From Diphasiastrum complanatum (Eukaryota; Streptophyta; Lycopodiopsida; Lycopodiales; Lycopodiaceae), in contig CM055103.1 of assembly GCA_029204225.1 (NCBI GenBank), positions 39,292,095 through 39,356,094 on the forward strand: 64,000 nucleotides of DNA, given 5' to 3'. Positions within the stretch are counted from its first letter, which is position 1. Each line of letters opens with the position of its first letter. Under the pieces are notes generated by a model. It did not search any database. It saw only the letters and a list, made by a program, of their open reading frames with translations, and was not told the DNA's origin. The translations under genes and the position numbers were made by a program. This document shows, one piece after another, positions 55,341 to 64,000 of this stretch.

Positions 55341-58300
55341 TAAGATCCTGCTTACAAGATAACACACTATGGAGCAACCACCCAACCAAGTAGAAGCAAC
55401 CAATCAACTCTAGAAGCTTCACCCCCAAGCCAAGGAATAAGAAGCATGAAGGTAGAGTGAAACCGTGGCAAAGAATCAATGATTACAATGAGGAGTAGGG
55501 CGAGTTTGGCCTAAATATATAGAGCCAAAAGCAACTTGGGCACATAGCCATGCATAGCCCTAATTTCCCTATACATAGATTCACCTAGAATAGAGTCCTA
55601 AGCATGGACCAACTATTCATAGAATTGCTATTGATAACTCTACACATGCATACACTGTCTCAAACCTTGTCTAAACTCCATTTAGTGATGTCTGGGCCTC
55701 ACAAGGATATTAGTTACTTTCAGGTCACGTCCAGTATGACGTGGCATAATTAACAGCTTGTTTCACTGGAGTATCGTGTGTCCAAGACTAGGAGTATACT
55801 GTATCTTATGTATTGGTCATGGACATAACATTCTTTCCTCCTTATACTGCTTCTATCCTTAGAAGCTCTCTTAACAGGAAAGAATAACATGAACGGTTCT
55901 TTTAACTTTAAATATCAGCCTAGAAAATCATTATCCTTAGTCAAACTTTCACATCAAACAAGTACTCAGAGATAATCAATCAAATGAAAAACTGTACTCA
56001 AGTATTTACAGACCATAAACTATAACAGAATAACATCCACTAGATAAATTAAATTCTCTACAAATAAAATACTTATCTTGTGAGAATATCTATGAGATCC
56101 ATAGGTTCTCAAATAAAATACTGGAGTAGAGAGATTCAAAACATTGATCTGAATTCTTACTCAAATAATAGATCAAGAATTAATTATCACACTTAAGAAT
56201 CATTACAATTTCTTATATTCCTCTAACAATAATTAAGCATCTATTTATGATCCGTCAATCATAAATATTTAGATTCGTATGATTCGTCAATCATAATTTC
56301 TTGGAATCAAAATCATACTTAATCATTTACAGGATACTGGAGTATATGTTCCACATAACTCAGGAAAAGTAAGAATTATTCCAAAATCTTTCCCAACAAG
56401 AAAATACTGGATTTTAGGAATACTCTCCAATTAGGATTCTTTAACTGAAATGCGAGATATTTAAGTTCTATAAACCATTGGTAATTAAAGACAAAAAACA
56501 TACCAAATGATAATCATCTTCAACTACAAAAATTTTAGATTACAATCTAGAATCAAATCTAGATACCCAAAGCCCTGCTGAATATCAATTCAGTTATTAT
56601 TCTTGGATTCATTATGATTTGTTATCCAATTGAGCTCTCTGGGATACAATCACTAATGAGCTGAGTCCCTTCCTTAATTAAGGAATACTCTATCCCAAAA
56701 ATATTGTATATCCAATGCACATAATTTTAATTGATGAACCCAAATGATTCACTAATCATACATCTTACAAGCCATATAATTCAAAAACCATCAGTTCCTG
56801 GTGAATCCACATCATCAGCATGAGAAAAGTATGAAGACTCGGATTCGATCCAAAAATTTAACACAACGAACAATGGCCTATACTCACCTACGCATTGATC
56901 CACTATTGACTGCCGACTTTCATATTTGGATTTTCGGTTCGGCGCGCGCCTCCTGTACTGCCTCACTGTTGATCTGTACACATGCGCGCTTATCTGATAC
57001 TAGGACATCGCATGGCCCGCACCAAACAAACTGCTCTGGCCTGCATCAATGGTTCCTCTTGGTCTCTGATTGCATGTCGCCATTAGTCCAAAATATCTCT
57101 ATGGAAGTTGAGTATGAATGAGAACAAAGAGAATGAGAGGTATACCAAAGAATGACAAGAAGTTCCTAAACTACAGGGATTAGTTAACTACAGTTTATAA
57201 CTATTTACGACAAATCAACCTCGAGTGTACAAATACGGGCATCAAAAGAGTATTCTGGCAGTATTTGTGGTCCAATCACAATCATTTGTACTGCTCGGCG
57301 GAATTTTTGAAAATCACCAAAATTTGGCCGGGAAAGGCAAAAGCAATTTTCGTCCGTCAACCACTGTTACAGTTCGTCACAGATGGACACCATTGATTGG
57401 GCCACTTAAGCGTTGAAAGTGTGCGAAGTCAAAAAAAACATCTTAACAAAGGGCCCATTTTAAGTTCTTATATCCCCTAATGCCCACTTATCTCTAACTA
57501 TATAATTTATCTCACTAATCAACCCCTCTCTGATCCTAGTACTAAAACTAAGATTAGGTTGATCCAATACATAACTTTCAGACTTATATTCTGATCAAAC
57601 TTACTTCTATTCCAATCAAAATGGAATTAGTAATCTTTGACCTTTTATTGTACTACTAATAGATAATGATTCAAATATCAAACATGTTCTAGATCCAGAT
57701 TGTCCACACAATCCCTAGAGAATTTCTCTTATTCGAAAAGTTCCAGTTAAGCATCTTACTCTGAATCCATCCGAAATTACTTCCAGAAAAATCTCATTTC
57801 TATACCATAGTTGGTTCTTTTCCGAAAACTATGCAATCCACAGATTTCCAAATAGAATTTTATCCCACCACTTCACCCCTCCTTTTAAAGAAATTATAAA
57901 TTTCAATAAAAGTTAACTGGAAAGATGATATATGAAAATATCTAAATCCAAGAAAAGTTAGTAATAAGCGCTACCACAAATCCACATCTGACCTTGTGAT
58001 CTAAGCAGAAGAATTAACATGGTTCACTATTACACTCTGAATCTTTCTAGTTATTGACAAGCTTCGAATCCCCTACGGATACATCAAATTTAGGGACAAG
58101 CTTCTGACTCTAATTGATCCAATGTAATCCACGTATCAGATTCCACTTCTAACATCACAATTGACATCCAAAACGGCAGATAACTCAATGGTTACAAAGA
58201 TATCAGTTACGAATTCAACTGAATGAATTCTATCTAGAAAATTAATAACCAGTATCAAGCAATTATTTACTGGGAGTTACAAAAAATCCTAACTACGAAA

Positions 58301-58976
58301 TACATTTTCCGATCACACTTACTACCTCTGATGTCCACTCTTCTTCTCTCCTTAGAATTTTCAGTTCCCTAAAAATCTATTTCAGCTAAGGTACCAAGAA
58401 GATGTAACGACATTAGTAAATGTTTAATAATTAATTACTGTAGGAAAAAGTCTAAAACAATTTCATTTTTGTCATATACCTGGGCTGAATATCTGATATA
58501 TCAAAAATCATTTACTAGTATGTGAAACAGTACTAGTCTGATCTTTTGAATATAATTCACCATAGGATTTTACTGGAAATGAAATCAGTTATGTAATTCC
58601 TATATTATAAAGTTTTCCAATAAAATTGGACTGTTTTTCCTTTTTATTGACTAGTTTGGCTGTCTAGATAAAGAATACTATTGCTACTCATTCAATCTGG
58701 TCATTTCATATTGTTTGACGATTTTAATCAAATTTAATGAGTATCTTGCACAAACGTTCACTTGACTGATTTCTAGCGATCAACATCAATTAGAAAACTA
58801 TCAAACAATTAACTGATTTCAATTTTTTACCAAATTAAAATTCAACAAAAAAAGGAAAAATTTCAAATTTTAACTTTTAATATGGGAGTTCCCAACTCCA
58901 AAATTTAAAAAAAAAAAAACACAGTAAAAACTGTCGACAATTCATTGTGGTTCCTTTTGTCAATTTTAACTTATCT
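55341..58976. other. AT-rich spacer
   Basis: No gene I can support. At 57120-56781 the minus strand has two adjacent open stretches (MATCNQRPRGTIDAGQSSLF... and YRSTVRQYRRRAPNRKSKYE...SYFSHADD), GC-richer than the surroundings, which could be an old first exon; I do not recognise them. The part near 55500-55840 has a TATA-like TAAATATATAGAG (55511) and ends ATGGACATAACA (55832), perhaps an LTR remnant. Confidence 0.45.
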
Positions 58977-59717
58977 TGTTGAATTTCACACGTGTGGACT
59001 GTCCACTACATGTACTTGTGATCTCCTAAGGTGTGTAGATGCACCAAGATCAAGACTAGATTGAGATTCAAGATCAATCTTGAATCCTATGGCAAAAACA
59101 CACTACTACATGCATTCAATCACTTCCAACTCTCACTCACACGTGTGGGAAGTATTAAAAAAATAATCTAAGTAAAAACAAGCTGCTCTCCTCAAGTAGA
59201 GAGAGAAAATACATCATGAGCTCTCGGGTAGAGAGAGAAAGCTAGAAATCCAATAACTCACAAAATCCATGAAATCACCAAATCAAATTAGCTTCAAAAT
59301 GAGGAGTACAATGATACTAGTAGGTCCACGAGCTACCACTATGCTTAACTATGATTGGACCATATTTTGTCACCTCTTGATCCTATTGGATCATTGATCT
59401 ATGTACCTCTTAATTCTATTGGACTATATTCAAGCACACCTCAATTTCCTATTGGACCTCACAAGGTTCCACCTCTAAATCCTATTGGACCTCTTGGAAT
59501 TCATCAAACAAAAACTTTACACTTGTCTACACTCTAATTAGCAAGTGTTTAGCCTCTTACTCTATTTTGGCTCAATAGTGGCATTACAAGTGGAAATGCA
59601 TAATTTGCCATCTATGCCAAATTTATTCCTATCAACATCCTACACCTAGATGCTTGATGTAAAAAACATAAGACCCCTATATCTAACATAGATAATCTTT
59701 TTCAATTCTTCACACTC
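58977..59717 (-). repeat. 3' LTR of copia G
   Basis: Minus strand from TGTGAAGAATTG (59717) to TTCAACA (58977), 741 bp, preceded by the purine tract TTTTTTAGGAGGAG. Phrases such as CTCTCTCTACCCGAGAGC and CACACGTGTGAA are shared with LTR C1 and C2, so G and C are related families. Confidence 0.82.
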
Positions 59718-59732
59718 CTCCTAAAAAATTAT

Positions 59733-60960
59733 CTATGAAGATTTGAGCATTGATCTTGATATAACTCCAAGATTAGATCTATGCTTGATGAAAGCACTTT
59801 TGCTCAAAGGCTTGGTGAGTAGATCGGCAATACAAGAGGACGAGTTGACATGCTCCAAATAGATTTCTCCTCCAATAAGCTTTTCTCTCACAAAATGGTG
59901 TGCCACTTCTATGTGCTTGCTTCTTGCATGAAATATGGGATTATTGGCAAGAGCTTGGGCCGAGATGTTATCACACTTGATCATTGGTAGATCATCCTCC
60001 TTGATGCACTTTAGTTCCATTAATAACCTTTTGATCCAAAGCACTTCTTTGGTAGTTGTAGTGAGTGCTTTGTACTCGGCCTCACATGAAGAGAGAGATA
60101 TAGTATCTTGCTTTTTGGAAAGCCAAGATATTAGATTGCCTCCAAGAAAAATAGTGTATGCACTAATAGACTTTCGATCCATCTTGTCACTTGCAAAGTC
60201 CGAATCCGAGTAGCCAATAATGGATAGATCTTCACTTTTATAGAGTAGACCATAATCACAAGATGAAGATACATATCTTAGAATCCTCTTGGCCATCTTC
60301 CAATGATGGATCTTAGGATCTTGCATAAATTGACTCAATTTGTGCACACAAAAACTAAGATCGGGCCTAGTAATGGTAAGCCAAATCAAGGAGCCTACAA
60401 GACTCCTAAAAAGTGTGATGTCCTCAAAGGATCTTTCATCACCTTTATTAGGATCTTTTACAATTTGCTCCATTGGAGTATCTATGCTCTTAGAATTTTC
60501 CATATGGAATTTTTTCAACATAGAGTGAGCATATCTAGATTGGCATATAAAGACATGATTTTCATAAAAATCAATTTCTAGGCCTAGGATGTAATGTATC
60601 TCTCCTAGATCTTGCATTTTAAACTCACATCCAAGTGCTAGCTTGGTTTCATCAACTAGCTTGATACAACTTCCACAAAGAATAATGTCATCAACATAAA
60701 TTAGAAGAATGACAATATTGCTATCAACAAACTTTAGATACATGGAAGGATCATAGCCACTAAGAGTAAATCCTAGTGAGATAAGAAAAGAGTTAAGTCT
60801 TGAATACCATGATCTTGGTGCTTGCTTGAGTCCATAAAGACTTTTGAAGAGCAAGCACACTTTGGACTCATCCTTGATGAATCCTTGAGGTTGTTCCATA
60901 TAGATCTCCTCCTCAAGATAACCATTTAGAAAAGCATTGGATACATCTAATTGGAACACC
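59733..60960 (-). pseudogene. Copia G RT core and RNase H
   Basis: About 408 codons, open. FQLDVSNAFLNGYLEEEIYM, SLYGLKQAPRSWYSRL and the active site LIYVDDIIL are intact; MQDLGEIHYILGLEI and TRPDLSFCVHKLSQF follow. RNase H has YSDSDFASD, LSSCEAEYKAL and CDNISAQALANNP. Ends LTKPLSKSAFIKHRSNLGV...SS. All catalytic residues visible are present. Confidence 0.94.
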
Positions 60961-60962
60961 TT

Positions 60963-61883
60963 TCACTTGAAAAAACAAGCAAGAGAAATAAGAATTTTTA
61001 TTGTCACCATCTTTGCAACGGGTGCAAAGATCTCCTCATAATCAAGACCATGGATTTGAGCAAATCCTTTGGCACATAATCTTGCTTTATGCTTGTTGAT
61101 GGTGCCATCATGATTGAACTTGATCCGAAATACCCACTTGCAACCAATCACATGCTTGTTGGATGGAGGATCCACAAGCTCCCAAGTATTGTTGGTGATC
61201 AATGCATCATACTCTTGCTTCATGGCATCATACCACTCCTTGGTATTGAGTGCCTCTTGTACATTCTTTGGCTCTTCATGAGAGACATAAAAAACATAAT
61301 TAGTGGAATCAAGATCCATTTGTTTGCCTTTTTCAACATATGAGAGCCTCTTAGGCTCGGATCTATCTCTCATGGATCTTCTTGGTGAAAAAATCCGAGG
61401 AGAGTCTTCTTCAAATCTCGACCCCATCACATCATGATTGTCTTCAAAATCAATAATTGATGATGCATCCATAGATTTCTTGATCTCGGCCTCTTCAAAT
61501 GATGAGTGTTGATCTTCATGAAAGACAACATCTCTACTTTCAGTAACTTGAGAAGTAGAGAGTATAAAGACTCTATAGGCCTTCTTGGTGGATGAGTATC
61601 CAACCATGATCCCTTTGCATGCACTAGGATCTTCCTTCTTCCTTGTTTCCAAGGGAATATGGACAAAGCATAAGCATCCAAAAACTCTAAGGTGATCAAC
61701 CTTAGGCTTCTTCAAAAATAAGATTTCATATGGTGACTTTCCTCCAAGAGCTACATGTGGGAGCCTATTGCAAAGATAATTTGCACAATTAATGGCTTCT
61801 CCCCAAAAATCTTTGGGCAAAGATGCCTCAATTCTCATAGATTTTGCACATTCACATAGAGATCTATTCTTTCTCTCGGCCAC
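60963..61883 (-). pseudogene. Copia G integrase end and RT start
   Basis: Continues integrase in a shifted frame: MAERKNRSLCECAKSM, VDHLRVFGCLCF and IMVGYSSTKKAYRVF. Then the linker SPRRSMRDRSEPKRLSY, and RT: NTWELVDPPSNK, GCKWVFRIKFNHDG, CAKGFAQIHGLDY and FAPVAKMVTIKIL. Ends at TGA 60961-60963, which replaces the usual Trp of the KWKV motif. Confidence 0.92.
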
Positions 61884-63196
61884 TCCATTTTGAGATGGAG
61901 AGTAGGCACAAGAAAACTCTCTTTTAATGCCTTCAAGCTCACAAAAATCTTGAATTTATTGGAGATATATTCACCACCTCCATCACTTCTAAGAGCTTTA
62001 ATCTTGAATGAGAATTGCTTCTCTACATAGGCTTTGAAAATAAGGAAATGATCAAACACCATAGATTTTGAAGCAAGAAGATATATCCAAGTGAATATTG
62101 TGTAATCATCAATGAAAGTAACAAAACAAGTGGCTCCTCCCTTGCTTGTAGTTGATGAGAAATGCACATCCGAGTGGATTAACTCCAAAGGATGCTTGCT
62201 TTTGATAGAAGATCTTGTAAATGGCTTTTTGTGAGATTTAGCAATAGCACAAGCCTCACAAAGCTTGATCTTCTTGGAGAATGACTTTGGCAAGCCAATA
62301 GCTTTGGATTCTTTGATCATAGAGAGCATGGATTTGTAGTTGGGATGTCCCAACCTCCTATGCCATAATTCCTCCATAGAGAGCTTGTTCACAAGAGCAA
62401 CATTACAAGCATTCACATACTCATTTGGATCTAGTTTATAGATGCCACCAAATCTAGATCCTAATGCAAGTATCTCATCATTCTTCTTGATAGTGCAAGT
62501 ATCAACATTGAATTTTACATCAAGGCCATTATCAAGCAATTGGCCAACACTAATAAGATTCTTGGTAAGCTTAGGTACATAAAGAACTCTAGAGAGAGAA
62601 AGAACTTTAGAGGATGCAAGCTTCAAGGGAATGTTCCCTATGCCTTCAATAGGACATTCAAAATCATTTGCAGTGTATATTAATTTCTTCACTCCATAAT
62701 AAGGTGCAATAGAAGAGAAAGAGTCCTTGGAGCTACACATATGTGAAGAGGCTCCATTATCAATATACCATAGGCCGTCCTTCTTGAAAGGAGTAGATGA
62801 GAAACTAGAGACCATAAGAGATCCCTCTCCATCACTTGCAATAGTGTCTTCCTTCTCATTGGTAATATTGGCTTGCTTGAGTTGATTCTTCTTTTTGAAG
62901 CAATTGGTGGCATAATGACCTTTCTTGCCACAATAAAAGCACTTGATCTTCTTCTTCTTCTTGAGCTTGGATGATGAAGCATTAGAGGAATCATCTTCCT
63001 CCTCATCTTTGTCTTTGGATTTGACTTTGTCCTTGCTTAAGGATTGTTGATGTTGGTTCTTGTTCCTCTCTTTGTGCTTATCCTTGGCAAAGAGAGCTTT
63101 GCCATCATTATGAGTGAGAGAAAGCTTGTCCATCCTCAAGAGCTTGTACTCTTGTCTTGATTCTTCTGAAATTAGCACACTTTGGAGAGCCTCCAA
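61835..63196 (-). pseudogene. Copia G gag end, protease and integrase
   Basis: 453 codons open. A Lys-rich linker (residues 40-84) precedes a CCHC zinc knuckle CFYCGKKGHYATNC (about 86-99). The protease motif is WYIDNGASSHMC (Asn where Ser or Thr is usual; about 144). LWHRRLGHPNYKSM, CEACAIAKSHKKPF, LIHSDVHF and RSDGGGEYISNKF are the integrase motifs. A 1-nt frameshift near 61950 throws off the last ~35 residues. Confidence 0.92.
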
Positions 63197-63290
63197 ACTT
63201 GGTAGCTCCTCCTTAATGGCATAGGATTGGACAAGGTTATCAAATTCACTTCTCTTGAACTAGCTCATTTTGATTGATGGAATCACCAAT

Positions 63291-63758
63291 TCAAGCAAGC
63301 TCTCTATGAATATCTTTTACTCTCAAAACATAACTAGATGCACTCTCATCACTCTTTTGGCTACTTTGAAAGATTTGATTCCTAAGAGTGAGAAGCCTAG
63401 AGGTATTCTTAGCCTCATAGATAGTCTTGAGACAATCCCAAGCTTCTTTGGCTGTTGTACAAGTACCTATCTCCCTCAATATCTCATTAGAGACATTCAT
63501 CTTAATGTAGTGGAGAGTCATCCTAGCTCTCTTTTTGTATTTTTGAACCTCTTGAAGAACTTGTGGTTCTTCTTCAAGGCCAAGAACTATGTCCATCACG
63601 TCTTGAAGGATCAAGATGGACTCCATCCTCATTTTCCAAATTGAATAATTTGAAGTGGTCAATCTTTCACTTGGTTCCAACAAGGATGAACCCATTGAAG
63701 ACATTTGAAGTGAAGAAAACTCAAATGATGAACAATAAATGTTGTTACACACTTTCAA
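63291..63758 (-). pseudogene. Copia G gag, N-terminal part
   Basis: Likely start ATG 63704 (MSSMGSSLLEPSERL). LTTSNYSIWKMRMESIL, the Trp-containing copia gag start, is followed by YIKMNVSNEILREIGTC, KEAWDCLKTIYE and SASSYVLRVKDIHREL. A frameshift ends it early; coding resumes in another frame as far as SEFDNLVQSYAIKEELPSL. Confidence 0.9.
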
Positions 63759-64000
63759 TAGGATCCAATAATTGAGTACTATCTCCTCCTATGAAAGATC
63801 TTACAACAATTTGTGAATTGATTCTCACTAGCTACTCAAATCTCTCTAAAACAAGATCTATTTCACATCAAATGATGGAGTATAGGCAAAGTTAGGATCT
63901 AACACTCTTAGCACGTGTGAAATACACTAAGAAACCAAATTTGACTCAAATACAATGATATTGCATGAAACAAAATGGCTAAGATCTCAAAACAGTGCCT
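63759..64000 (-). other. Leader region of copia G
   Basis: Sequence between gag and the window edge. No primer site or LTR end could be found, so the 5' LTR starts outside the window. Contains CACGTGTGAAATACAC (63913), a C/G-family phrase. Confidence 0.5.

Larger units (their letters stand above)
58977..64000 (-). mobile_element. Copia G, best-preserved element
   Basis: Minus strand. Gag from 63704 (or 63758), protease, integrase, RT and RNase H to 59733, then 3' LTR. The 5' LTR and primer site are beyond the window. Defects seen: two frameshifts in gag (about 63285 and 63255), one in integrase (about 61950) and a single TGA at 60961-60963 in RT. So few lesions make it the youngest copia here. 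Confidence 0.92.

Noticed and set aside
56781-57121. A gene on the minus strand
   Set aside because: The two open stretches are GC-richer than the flanks but have no recognised domain and no convincing splice partners; left as a note in the spacer entry.

Overview
This is nuclear DNA of a land plant with a large, repeat-rich genome. Nearly all coding signal belongs to decayed LTR retrotransposons of both plant superfamilies: Ty1/copia (gag-PR-IN-RT-RNaseH order, initiator-Met-type primer sites) and Ty3/gypsy (PR-RT-RNaseH-IN order). The one clearly intact host gene is a spliced homologue of CDC73/parafibromin. Nested, rearranged and truncated elements, long TA and CT microsatellites and large spacers would suit a gymnosperm-like genome, but the species cannot be named from sequence alone.

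Layout. 1-0.3 kb: an unidentified coding-like exon. 0.3-7.1 kb: a copia RT fragment, then copia A1 (5' LTR 1275-2576, primer site, gag-pol remnant, truncated 3' LTR). 7.1-10.1 kb: an LTR-like unit and copia B1. 10.2-13.5 kb: non-coding, with a (CT)n array and decayed tandem repeats. 13.5-17.8 kb: LTR C1 carrying a nested solo LTR, and a minus-strand copia remnant H. 17.8-21.6 kb: minus-strand copia D, whose RT centre is inverted in place. 21.6-25.1 kb: a non-retrotransposon island with a spliced transposase-like remnant, an unidentified spliced minus-strand gene remnant, and a divergent histone H3-like pseudogene; the last two share a divergent promoter-like region. 25.1-28.1 kb: copia B2 and its 3' LTR. 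28.1-30 kb: LTR C2 inside a repetitive coding-like sequence. 30-33.6 kb: mostly featureless, with a GC-rich foldback-like segment.

33.7-38.0 kb: the CDC73 homologue on the minus strand. Three exons with good splice sites give a 475-residue protein, and a non-autonomous LTR element sits in intron 2. Its upstream side carries three ~128-bp tandem repeats. 38.9-39.5 kb: a GC-rich repeat built on a CACCGGTGCC-type palindrome.

41.2-47.1 kb: copia A2, a single element whose 3' half has been inverted; matching target-site duplications prove the original arrangement. 47.7-55.3 kb: remnants of three gypsy elements, all on the minus strand. 55.3-59 kb: AT-rich spacer. 59-64 kb: copia G, minus strand, the best-preserved element; its 5' LTR lies beyond the window.

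The parts most worth follow-up are the 21.6-25.1 kb island (divergent H3-like sequence, unknown gene and shared promoter), the two inversions inside copia elements, and the CDC73 gene with its intronic element.
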